Made by a program: the position numbers and the translations under genes. Below, in pieces: positions 22,945 through 33,676 of a stretch of DNA of 64,000 nt (positions are counted from its first letter, which is position 1; each line of letters begins with the position of its first letter). The notes beneath the pieces were generated by a model. The model worked only from the letters and a program-made list of their open reading frames with translations. It did no database searches and was not told the origin of the DNA. The DNA is from Cryptomeria japonica. Lineage: Eukaryota > Streptophyta > Pinopsida > Cupressales > Cupressaceae. The stretch covers positions 716,551,867-716,615,866 of the forward strand of contig NC_081413.1 of NCBI RefSeq assembly GCF_030272615.1. The letters are read 5' to 3'.

Positions 22945-22962
22945 TGGCACGCTCGATGGGAC
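22945..22962 (+). promoter_or_regulatory. N1 primer-binding site
   Basis: TGGCACGCTCGATGGGAC begins three bases after the LTR. The corresponding N2 site reads TGGCATGCCTCGTGGGAC. It differs from the Tat-B site. Confidence 0.65.
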
Positions 22963-25507
22963 ATGGATTTTTGTTAGATCTGTGTTTTTTTTTGCAGATT
23001 TTTTAAACCCTATATTGTTGTTTTGTAAAACAATTTGGAGAATAACCTTGTGCAGCAAGGGTTTTGGACACAAAATCAAGATCTTGGAGAGATTTGATCA
23101 TATCTCACAAACGGCTTGGAAATTTTGCACCAAAGTTGTTTTGCAGGTTGAAGACAGTATCAAGAGATCTCAAAGAAAAATTCAGATCTATTGGAGCATA
23201 TTTTAATTTTCTATGAATTTTTTTATGAATTTTCATAAATAAAAAAAAAAATTGAGAGAAAATGAGCGAATTTTTCATATTTTCTTACATTTTTGGAAAT
23301 CTCTCATAATTATACATAGGATCTGTTCTTTGTGATTTTAATTTTGATGCAAAATATTTCCTTAAAAATTGGATCTTTAAAAATTAGGGTTTTTCCTTAT
23401 TTTGATTAGATCTCACAAACGGCTTCGAATTTTGGCATCAAATTTTTTTTGCAGGTCAAGAAAAGTATCAGAAGTGTTTAGTAAAAACTTTAGATTTTTT
23501 GGATCATATTTTAATTTTATATGAATTTTTTTATGATTTTTCATAAAAAAGTAATTTTGAGAGAAAATTAGCAAATTTTTCAGATTTTCTTACATTTTTG
23601 GAAATCTCTCAAAATTATACATAGGATCTATTCTTTGTGATTTTAAATTTGATGCAAAATCATTCTTCAAAAATCGGATGTTTGAAAATTAGGGTTTCAC
23701 ATTATTTTGCTCATATCTCACAAACTGCTTGGAAATTTTGCAGGAATTTTTTTAAGCAAGTTTGAAAGGTCATCAAGAGTGTCCAGTAAAAAGTCCAAAT
23801 TTTTTGGATCCATTTTTCATTTTATATGAACTTTTTATGATTTTTCATAAAAAAATTAATTTTTGGAGCAAATTAGCAATTTTTTTGGATTTTCTTACAT
23901 TTCTGGAAATCTCTTGAAATTTTACAGGTGATATTTTTTTATGATGAATCAGATCTTTGAATTGGTCAACAAAACGCATTATTGAAGGCCCCTATTTCAA
24001 AAAGTCTTTTGGATCTAAAATTTACCTAACTTGTGTGCTTGCAGGAAGGGGTGATCATTTGAAACAATCCAAACTACTAATAAATATTTGTTGCAGGACC
24101 TTGACAAGGATTTTATTTTGATCTTTATTGTGCCTTGTTTTCATATATTATCAAACAGTACAATTGGTGCACTAAAATTGAACCAGTGTCTTTTGTGTCT
24201 TGGGCAATAGGCTCTTTTTGTTTCATCTTTAGAGGGTCTGTCTCCCCGTGTGGTCATTAGGACTACTAGTGAGGAGAGAACGAGTCAAGTGGTAGCGAGG
24301 AAAATCCATCCTCTTCCGAACCACTATAAACAACTGTATTCATGGTGAAAACTATGGATAACGTGTGTTGATTAGTTCATACTGACATTATGTCTCCCCA
24401 TAAACCCGTTTGATCAAATTTATTTGATCAGTTGTAGGGCGTAACCCCTACAGACTGGGAGCCTTCTGTATTTACAGAGCTAAAAGTGTCACATGTATGG
24501 CCACACGAGTGGATGCCCTTACTAGCACCTTTTTGTTTTAGAAGCCAAAATCCTTCTAGTTGTTGGGGCAGGAGGTCGGACCTCTAGTAGCGGCCCACAC
24601 ACATACGGTTCTTAGTAGAGATACAGAGTTCGCCACAGGGAGTTTTCGTGGGGACTGATGCTTGGGTGCCCCAAGAAGTGTGCCAAGGGTGGAGCTAGTG
24701 GGGTCAAGCATCTAAGTATCCACTCTGAATAGCGTAGCCTCGGGGGAAACTCCATGTGGGATCAACAACTTTTGTCCTGGCCAACCATAAGAATTGTGCT
24801 TGTCTTATTTTGAACAATCAAACATTCAAGACCAAACAACAAAACATTGTGTCTTTTGTGTCTTCAAGTGTATGCAAAACAATTTTACATCAAACAACAC
24901 ATTTTTCTTTGAGTCATTTTGAGTCTAAACACTTGCAAACATTGAGTCTTCATCAACATTTTGTCCTCTTGTCACGGAAATACAGTCAAAATTTTAGATT
25001 GGGTCACAACAAAACAACTTCACAAATTGGAAAATTTTACAGTCCAGCAAACAAGAGCAATCAGTTTCAAAATTCTTGAGCTTCCTAAGTTATTTCTCCG
25101 AGTTTTCATCTAGCATTTAGCCTATTTTTGGGTCTCACAAAGTCCATCATTGCTTTACACCTTGCATTACATTCACATTTGTCTAAACTTGAGTCAAAAG
25201 GTCACTTGCTTGTCCTCATCATACTTTGTCAACATATTACATACAACATTTTGCTAAGTGGTCCCTCATCAAGGTCTATCACCTTTGGGTCTCATTTAGT
25301 CTTACTTAGAGTCAAGGTCAACTTACCTCATCAAGAGAAACTATCATCTCTTTGGAAGTCACACCTACTCTACTACATACATATTTGGTCTTACACTTTG
25401 GACATTGCAAGTACACTTCATATTCATTTACATTCCATCCAACTCTTGGTCTTCCATACTCTTTCCATTTTCATCTAGTCTCACACATCTTGGTCAATAC
25501 CTAGTTC
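22963..25507 (+). other. N1 5' leader, non-coding
   Basis: Holds three ~300-bp tandem units (23096-23960), then a more GC-rich stretch (24180-24760) that is well conserved in N2 and contains the hairpin-forming TGTAGGGCGTAACCCCTACA at 24433-24452. From 24760 to 25507 follows a region rich in TCACATTTG-like and CTTGTC words without an open frame that I accept. Leaders of this kind usually carry the packaging signal; that is inference. Confidence 0.65.
23096..23960 (+). repeat. Three tandem ~300-bp units in N1 leader
   Basis: Units start near 23096, 23405 and 23704. Each begins with GATCATATCTCACAAACGGC or a variant, contains a TTTTATGATTTTTCATAAA inverted element and GGAAATCTCTC, and ends with AAAATTAGGGTTT. 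The same array is present in N2 (59215-60060). Confidence 0.75.
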
Positions 25508-28500
25508 ATGGTTGAAACCTATTCCCAAAAATCTAGGAGAGAAGCTAAAGAGGCTCAAGAGTCCGCAAACATGAGTTCCTATGAGTATGACAATGATATC
25601 TTTTTCAATTCTGATCATACTACATTACCTGACATGGATGCTTATAGAAACATTCCAAATGTTGAGAACATGGACACTACAAACAACAATGATACACATA
25701 ATGACAATATGGACAACTTTTCAATACATTCAGCAGAAGTGGAAGAATCTATTATGGATCCCTGTTTTAATCGATTTGTTGAGGAAATAATGAGGAGAGA
25801 TAGACAATATTTCTTACAAATGATGGCACAAAGTGGAGCCAAGATCCCTCATGATTTCGACATGTCTTAAATAATGGAAAATCAACCTTTGCAACAACCT
25901 CACCTCAACATGGATCAAAGGAAGCCTAATAGTGGAGGCAATAGAGGACCACATATGGTGCCTGAATCACCATCATATTCGTTTCAAAAACCAGAGGTCC
26001 CATACACACATGGTCAAGCATATGATACTCACCTTCGCAGACCATTATGGAAGTCTTATGCAAAAAAATATGCTTAATCACACACCAATGCTAAGGATCA
26101 ACCACCAAAGCATATGGATATTCAAAGACATGCTCAAAATTTGGACACAAGGAAACCCCGTGTCAAATTTGGGGGCAACACACTAGAACACACTCATGAC
26201 ATGCCTATAGAGTATGGTATACATGGACAAAATAGATATTCCATTCCTCATCATGACTCTATACCAAGTGGTCCATATATGCAGCATCACTATAGACCTC
26301 CTCCATATGAACATGTGCATGATGAATATCATCCGTATATGCAACATGCTCCTCCTCCAACCGGTGGTTCAGGCATGGGGTATGGTCCAAGAAGTTGGTC
26401 TCCACCTAAGAACAATTTGGAGCAACAAATCAGGGACTTACAAAATAAAATGGAGGACATAAGTACACCGAAGCCAACATACACAATGAGAGACATATGT
26501 CCTTATCCATTTCACAAAAGCATTCCAATGCCTCCTTTTCCTACACACTTTGTGACACCTAAGTTTGATAAGTATAGAGGAAAAGGGGATCCTAAGGCAC
26601 ACATAAGACAATTTTTCACAGCTTGCATTGAGGTAGCAGCAAAAGAGACATATTTGATGAGATTATTCCCACAAAGCTTAGGTGGTCAAGCTATGGAATG
26701 GTTCTCCCAACTTCCACCTGGTATTAAGTCATGGGGTGACTTAGCAAAGGAATTTATCCAACATTTCTCATACAACATAGAGACAAATATATTAGTCACT
26801 ACTTTGTGCAACACCAAGCAAAAGGATGGAGAGTCTTTTTCATCATTTTTACAAAGATGGAGGAATCTAGCCAGCAAATGCTCTTGTGAAATTCCACAAA
26901 ACCAAATGGTAGAGATGTTCACTCACAATGTTAACAAAGACATTGGTTATGACCTAAGAAAAGCTTGTTTGTCCACCTTCAAGGACATCATTGAAAAAGG
27001 CTTAGCAACAAAGAAGGTCCTAATTGAATAGGAAGTAATTAAGATATTCAAAGAAAACAAACAGGACTTTAAAGGAAAAGACAAGCCAAGATTTTGGAAT
27101 AAAAACAAGAACACAATCAATGATGGTGTTGTTGATGCCAATACAGTGCGACCCAAAATTATTTTTTCTGGATCAAGCTCTACAAACAATCAAGTGAATA
27201 CTCAAACAACTTCTAAATCGCGAAGGAAGTACACTCCATTGGGAGAACCACTAGAATCATTTTTCAAAAAGCTAGTGGCAAACAAAATCATAACAATTCC
27301 AGATTTGCCTCCATATGAGCCAAAGGTCAAACCAAATTGGTGGAATGATGATGAGTATTGTGAATTTCATAAGAGCAAGGGTCATAAGACAGGAAATTGC
27401 CATCGAATGAAGAACATTATACAAGATCTCATTGATAGAGGTGACATTGAGATTGAAGGACACTCATCTAACCAAGAACATGAAATGTTTAAAGAACCAT
27501 TCCCAAAGCATGACAAGGGAAAAACTAAAGCCATAGATGACCAAACCAACTATACCAGAGCATCTTATAACTATGATTCAATTGTTAATCACATTTTGAT
27601 GGACAATTATGTCTCTACCATTATCATCAAGGACCAAACGCCTGAGAATTCTACCCAAAGACCCAAGATTGTCCTAAAAGGCATTGGATCTTCTTCTGAA
27701 CCTACCTCTGAATGTAATGTTACAACTAGTCGAGGTAAATTCACTTTGCAAGGTGCTCCAGCTAAAAACACTGCTTCCTCGTCAGCCAAGCTTGAGTATG
27801 ACCTTGTAGAACAGTTAGGGAAGACACCCAGGCTTATCTCCATTCTCGAGCTCTTACGCATATCCCCTGCACATAAAGCCATTCTTGACAAAATCTTGAG
27901 AGACACTGTCGTCCCCACTAATCTGAATGTGGACCAGTTTCAAGCCATGGTGGGATATCTTTCCGTTCCACACTCCCTTACATTCATAGAAGCCGATGAC
28001 GCCTCTGTAAGTCAACCACATAATGCACCTTTACACATTGAAGCCTTCATACATAAACATCAAATAAAGCAAGTCCTGGTAGATGGAGGAGCTGGTCTTA
28101 ACATATGTACTTTGTACACAATAATACAACTGGGATATTCAGACAAAGCTATGAATTCTACAAACAAAATTACCATCAAAGCATATGATGATGAAGAGCG
28201 TTCATCCAAAGGCACGGTCACTTTGCCTCTCAGAGTTGGGCCAGCTACAAAAGATGTGGTTTGTCAAGTCCTAGACCTCGATCTCACATACAACATATTG
28301 CTAGGACGTCCATGGATTCATGAGATGAACATAGTACCATCTACATATCATCGATGTATCAAGTTTCAACACAATGGAGTTGAAGTGACCATCAAAGCTG
28401 ACCCAAATCCATTCATATATTGCAACAATATGCAACCTCGATCAGAAATAACAATCCCAATCAATCAAGAAGCTATTCCTTCATCAGCATATATTGATTC

Positions 28501-29627
28501 GGAATCCTTCAAATCTTCTACATCAAAACAAGCAGAGATCAAAGAAAAGTTCAAGATTAAAGACATGGGATGCAATGAGTATATCTTTCATGTTGATCAA
28601 CTCCCACTATCTCCTAAGGTATTCAATTGACAGGAAAAATCTACAAACAATTTGCAAGGAATTGGGTACGAACCACCTAGTGTTGTGGCTACTAAGTCTG
28701 AATGCAAATCTCCTCTAGTGGTGCAAGCATCTCTTGATATCAATAGTCCTAAGAGTAGTTCCAATGAAGAATCTATTGAGTGTATCGCCAACCCTCTTGA
28801 GAACTCACATAGCTTTACCATTTCATCCACTCATTCCATTTCCACTCCACTTCCAAACTTGGATCAACAAGAATCACAAAAGCCCTCACTTATTAGGGAT
28901 CAAAAATCAAGATTTGAAAAGAAAAATCTAAGAGTCAATAATAAAGAAAAGTCCTTTAGTCCAAATCAAAATCAAAAGCTACTGGACTCCACAAAAATCA
29001 AAGTCAAGGATAAAAATCCTATGAACCAAAAAGAACAAGAGTTGATCTCCCCTAATACCAAAATAACTGGGGGAAAAAGTTCTAAAATTTCAAATCAAAA
29101 TGCATACTTGTTGATTCTAAGTCTCCATCATGTCATCTTACTTTCACTTCTTTTTGCAATCATAAGCCTTCATCACTCGTCCACTTGTTCCATACATCTA
29201 TTCCCTTCTCGCGATACATCATGGACCTTTAATGGAGCTTCCTCAAGGGACTTTGTTATCAGGGATGCCCAAACTTCTTTAGGTGACATGCATATGGGAA
29301 AAATTAGTCCACACACTAGTAATTCTATCTCAATTTCTTCATCAAGGAAGACAGTCACTCGAGCTACACATCATTCGGTCAAGGAACAATACAACTACAA
29401 TCATAAAGTAAAGCCTTGCACATTTGAGGTGGGTGCCTTAGTTCTCAAAGAAAATCCTAAAAATTAGAAAAACAGAGAGAAGAAGGGCAAGTTCGAACCA
29501 AATTGGCTTGGTCATTACATCATTACAACAGTCTATGGATCTAGTGCATATCAGCTCTCAACCAAATAGGGTGAACCTTTGGAGGATCCTATCAACAACA
29601 TGCACCTTCGCAGGTTTTACACATAGC
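25508..29627 (+). pseudogene. N1 Gag-protease-integrase C-terminus fusion frame
   Basis: One frame of about 1370 codons with six stops. Domains in order: N-terminal MVETYSQKSRREAKEAQ; His/Pro-rich linker; gag core at about 26480-26980 (DICPYPF, YRGKGDPKAHIRQFFT, YLMRLFPQSLGGQAMEWF, FIQHFSYNIET); knuckle-like CEFHKSKGHKTGNC near 27360; protease with VDGGAGLNICT near 28085 and LLGRPWIHEMN near 28300; a Ser/Lys-rich linker with a hydrophobic segment (LLILSLHHVILLSLLFAIIS, about 29105); and the integrase GPY/F end (PNWLGHYIITTVYGS, INNMHLRRFYT). RT, RNase H and the integrase core are missing without a frame change. Five of the six stops replace Gln codons of N2. Confidence 0.88.
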
Positions 29628-29705
29628 TCTTCTGAGTATCCTAATTCAAAAATACAAAAAAAAAAATACAAAAAAAAAAATCATAAACATAAAAAATCGT
29701 TACTT

Positions 29706-29850
29706 GGTGAAAACCTGGCAAACAGGCGCCTTGTGACACAAAAAAATTGAAAAATCAAAAAAGTAAAGAAAAACCATTTCGTCCAATGGTGAAAACCACT
29801 TCGGTGGCGCCCTGGGCAAGTGCCATGGTGAAAACTGGGTCACCAGCGCC
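29706..29850 (+). ncRNA. Three covarying hairpins after the N1 gag frame
   Basis: Units at 29706-29730, 29788-29811 and 29827-29850. Each has an outer GGTG...CGCC stem, an AAAA bulge and an inner stem that differs per unit but stays paired: CCTG/CAGG, CCAC/GTGG (loop TTCG) and CTGG/CCAG. N2 has the same three units (53450-53303). Likely a structured RNA element of the genomic transcript; not known to me. Confidence 0.6.
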
Positions 29851-31232
29851 ATGCATAGAGACATTGCTCCTTCCTCCTTCAGGGTTCCATCTCATCCTTT
29901 CACTTTGCACACACTCACAACCTCTCCATCCATAATAAACTTACCCACTCCCATCATGGCTTGTTATTGATCTACCCAAGATTGGTTCACCATTCATAAT
30001 AAACATTCATTTTCATCCCTTTCCATCCATAATAAATTAGCTCCTATCTGTGGTTAAGGCTAATCCTAAGTCTAGTAATGGGTGTGGAACTGAGAGCATC
30101 ACATGTTTCGAGGAGTACAGTTTCTTCCACTTTTCTTCAGTCTATCTGCGCACAATCCACAATAAAGCAACATTTGCATCACCAATCCATAATAAAGTTC
30201 CATCTTCCCCAAAATAAAGTATCAGTTGCATGGATTTAGTCAATTTCATATGAGACACATCAGCAATAATGGGCTTCAACAAATCAAATCTTTCAACAAA
30301 CTCAGACAACATTATGGTTCAGTGCTATCTATCTGTTTGTGAAAGTAAACATTGTGACCATAATCAAATAGACTTATACAAGTGACAAGAGACACTAAAC
30401 TTGAGGACTACAGTGGATGTTGGTGTTGAGTCTTGGTTTACTTTTGATTTTATCTTTCTGGTGACATGTCTTTTAGCTTTTCCAGGATGTCTCTGACTAG
30501 AGATTTTATCTCCAGGATGTCTTTGACTAGAAAGGTGAGGATGGGGTATCATCACCTATTTGTATTTCCTACCTGTGGATTGTCTCTTAGTAATGCTATG
30601 ACTTGTCCAATGATATGAGGACACTGTGAGTCTAGTGTGAACTGGGGCATTCCTTGTTTGTGACTGTCTGATCTCCATGCAAATAGGTACAATGACTTTC
30701 TGGGTCGAACATATGCCTGGATTGTCATAACCTACTTGCCATAATAAAGCTCAATGATGATAATGCACAAGAAGCTCTTTCACTTTCATATCTTCTATCT
30801 TCCATCCCCCATTCTTGATTGACTTCCATTGTCCTTCTTGAGTCCGTGTAGCCTGCTATCACATGACTGAGTATAATGACATGCCAAAAATATTTGCATT
30901 TCCTGTAGTTGCACTTTCATTACCACATATTAGTATTTCATACATACATATAGATATCACAATTGCATCACATCCTGCACAAAACACATGTTAGCACATT
31001 TTACATTCTCATCATGTAAATAGTTATTTGCATTATCATATTCACCTGCATTTCATACATTCACATTTGCATTGGTATAACATATTAAAAACATAAAAGA
31101 ACAAAAACATTGCATTTCATCATGAACATATTTGCATCCATATCTTAACCATCACATAGAAACATAAGCATCACATAAAAAATATCTCATCACATAGGTA
31201 CACATGCATATAGCTACCGCAAAGATGACTCA

Positions 31233-31271
<39 letters not shown>

Positions 31272-31331
31272 TGTCATGATACAATGATGTCAAAATCATA
31301 TGGCTACAATCACCCGAAGGTGTCTACATCA
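29851..31331 (+). other. N1 3' region with spaced CCATAATAAA motif, non-coding
   Basis: No coding frame accepted. The decamer CCATAATAAA or a close form recurs at about 29930, 29992, 30025, 30158, 30187, 30212 and 30738. A direct repeat of CCAGGATGTCT..GACTAGA occurs at 30482-30535. From about 30880 to 31200 the sequence is made of CATTTGCAT/CATCACAT words. N2 has the same parts in the same order. Confidence 0.55.
31238..31269. repeat. (AT)n microsatellite
   Basis: About 32 bases of alternating AT, just downstream of the antisense PMD gene. N2 has a shorter version near 51945-51957. Confidence 0.9.
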
Positions 31332-31823
31332 TCATACAAAAATAGTACAAGACTGATACATAGGAAGCCACTGATCACTCCTGCCAATACTACTGGTAGT
31401 GCCAATCATGTCTGTGTCATCGTGTCCCATGCCACTTGTCCTGCCCTCATCTCTAGTCCTGGATCTTGGAACACTCATCTCAGTGCATCTATCTCCGTCT
31501 CGATCGTAAGGAACTAACTCCCCATGGATTGGTATCCTCAGTATCCTGTACACATCCTCTAAGGTGACTGTCATCTCACCCATCGACAAATGGAATGTGC
31601 ATGTCTTAGAGTGCCACCTCTTAGCAAGTGCAGTCAACAAACCCATGTTCACCCAAAACTTAAGCATATACAGAATAAATCTCAAACCCATAACCTCAAT
31701 GGCAGCTCGGTCCTCAAATGTAAGCTCCAGTCGTAACCTCTGAGTTGACAGGAATCTCTCCCGTGACTCCAGCATAGGTAGGTACTCCTGCAGTCAAACA
31801 AATCAAATCATGTCAGTCATAGT

Positions 31824-32175
31824 GGCATTCACTGTTCATCACAAAATGTTGCTTTTAATCCTAAGTGCTTATGATATTTTATCCAAGTGACACTCACTAT
31901 TCATCACAAAGTGTTGCTTCTATTCTAGTGACACTCAATGTTCATCACAAAGTGTTGCTATTTATCCTAGTAGTACTCACTGTTCATCACAAAGTACTAC
32001 GTCTTTTAGCACTCCATGTTAATCATAAAGTGTTGCTCATATTTGCACTCCTTGTTCATCACAAAGTGCTGCTCATATTTGCACTCACTGTTCACCACAA
32101 AGTGCTTCTCTTTTTAGTACTCCTTGTTCATCACAAAGTACTATGTCTTAGTACTCACTGTTCATCACAAAGTGC
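31824..32175. repeat. Nine-unit hairpin array inside the N1 PMD intron
   Basis: Nine 25-base units start at 31824, 31890, 31931, 31973, 32009, 32045, 32081, 32117 and 32151. Each has a 5-bp stem around a nearly constant 15-base centre containing TTCATCACAA. Stems vary together: ACACT/AGTGT, GTACT/AGTAC, GCACT/AGTGC. Three units have one G-T type pair. This is the reverse orientation of the N2 array (50957-51230). Confidence 0.8.
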
Positions 32176-32284
32176 CTCGATCTACCCTAGTCTTCCCTAG
32201 AGGACCTGCTTGAGTGTATCCTCTCAGCAGCTTATCCAATCAACAATGTGTTCATCACAGAACTGCCGATTTGCCCTAGAAGAC

Positions 32285-32360
32285 ATAAACGTGCTTTCAG
32301 ACTGCACATACGCGCCTAGCTAACCCAAACGCGCCTGGCACTAGCACAGACGCGCCTTAG
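32285..32360. repeat. Short CAGACGCGC array in the N1 PMD intron
   Basis: About four to five units of ACGCGCC(T/A) spaced about 20 bases. It is the same array as the 13-unit stretch at 50578-50835 in N2. Confidence 0.65.
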
Positions 32361-32625
32361 TGTTTTTTTACCATTGCTTGACATATTCTAGAATGTATTT
32401 ATTTCACTACCTAAGATGCATTAATGACAACAATTAATGTGACAAAGTACAAGGAGGTTTTATGGTACTTATCGGCTCTCCTGCATCTGCTGGCCTCTGA
32501 AATCAGCGAACATGATCGAATCTATGCACCAATGTCATTGTTGCTGACTACTGCTACTCTATTCTCGCTCTGCACTTTGATCTCTTGGATGTGTGGATGA
32601 CAATGAGGATGTATTCCCCTCGTGG

Positions 32626-32638
32626 TCTATTTTATAGA
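32626..32638 (-). promoter_or_regulatory. TATA box of the antisense PMD gene (N1)
   Basis: The minus strand reads TCTATAAAATAGA about 90 bases before the PMD ATG. It is conserved in position in N2 (50297-50306) and in the palindrome arms (61208-61219), so the gene appears to carry its own promoter. Confidence 0.6.
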
Positions 32639-32879
32639 CTACCCTAGCCCTATCCCTAGCCCTCGTCTCCCGAGTCAGTCTTCATTATCCTGTGACTCTG
32701 TCACTCTATCATATCCGGTCAGTCCATTCTAGCCTTTCTTTCTTATTGAGAGATTGTCTGCAATCTTTTCAAACATTTTCATCCAATCTCTCGAGGGGGC
32801 ATATCATTCCCATCTTGGGGCAACTTTGTATCAGTTCATATTATCTTCTTTGAAACAATGCGACAAGCTGCATTGTCTC

Positions 32880-32893
32880 AAAGAGGGGAAAAA
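32880..32893 (+). promoter_or_regulatory. N1 polypurine tract
   Basis: AAAGAGGGGAAAAA directly before the 3' LTR, the plus-strand primer site. Confidence 0.85.
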
Positions 32894-33676
32894 TGTAGAC
32901 ACCTAAAATTGTCATGTCTAATTAAATAAATATTTTATTTATTTAATTACTTTAGCCTAATTCTTCTATTAATTAAATAAATCTTTATTTATTTAATTAA
33001 TTCATTTATCCTCTTCTAGCCTTATTTCTTATTTAAATAAATACTTTTATTTATTTAAATTATCATTTTCCCAAATTAAATAAATATCTTATTTATTTAA
33101 TTTATCCCATTTCTTCTATTAATTAAATAAATATTTATTTATTTAATTAATTCATTAGCCATTTTTACCCATGACACATGTCATTCATCTCTTAATTCAT
33201 ACACTACCTACCCTCTCATTATTTTCTTATTTTCTCTACCTACCCTCTAATCATAGCTGACCATTTATCTTTTACACCTCTCAATCTTATCCCTCCATTT
33301 CTTATGGTGTCTTTTATATAAGGAGATGTTTCCTTCATTATCAACCCTATGCACCCCGGATGATTACTCGACTACACTACGCTTTTGAACTTTCATATGC
33401 GATCCTACTTGTAACCACATTTATGTTCTTTGTTGAGCTCTTGTGCACATAAAATCTAAGAGCAAATATATCAAGCAAGATCAATGGAGATAGGAAGAAT
33501 GGAGATTCAAACCCTATTGGACATGTGATGGTATAATCTTTGTGATTTCATTTGATTTGCATTGTCTTAAGTAATCTTCATATGTTATCGTGGATCTTTG
33601 TTGTTGTTAGGCTAGGGTTTTGTGGTTGAATCTATTTAGTCTTTCAATATTGTTGTATCCATTTTCACCATATACA
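32894..33676 (+). repeat. N1 3' LTR
   Basis: 783 bp with the same ends as the 5' LTR. The 15-bp length difference is an extra GATAGGAAGAATGGA-like segment near 33490 that is also present in the N2 LTRs, so the 5' LTR lost it. Confidence 0.92.

Larger units (their letters stand above)
31332..32538 (-). pseudogene. N1 antisense plant mobile domain gene (two exons)
   Basis: Minus strand: exon 1 at 32538-32473 (22 codons, HRFDHVR then QRPADAGEP), intron 32472-31788, exon 2 at 31787-31332. The acceptor is CTGCAG and both exons are in phase 0. Exon 2 is open and contains ELTFEDRAAIEVMGLRF, MGLLTALAKRWHS, FHLSMGEMTVTLEDVYRIL and IPIHGELV, the N-terminal half of the PMD fold. The distal half of the domain is missing. 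Exon 1 has one CGA-to-TGA stop and the donor reads ATAAGT instead of GTAAGT, so this copy is probably dead. A TATA box lies about 90 bases upstream. It is oriented against the element, as extra ORFs of the Tat lineage often are. Function unknown. Confidence 0.75.
22174..33676 (+). mobile_element. N1: non-autonomous Tat-like element with antisense PMD gene
   Basis: An 11.5-kb element with LTRs 22174-22941 and 32894-33676, PBS 22945-22962, a 2.5-kb leader, one long gag-protease-GPY/F frame (25508-29627), hairpins, an antisense PMD gene (31332-32538) and a polypurine tract (32880-32893). The flanking 5-mers are ATATG and ATATT. RT, RNase H and the integrase core are absent. N2 shares the same structure, so the deletion predates both insertions. 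The LTRs differ by a 15-bp indel and scattered changes. Confidence 0.9.
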
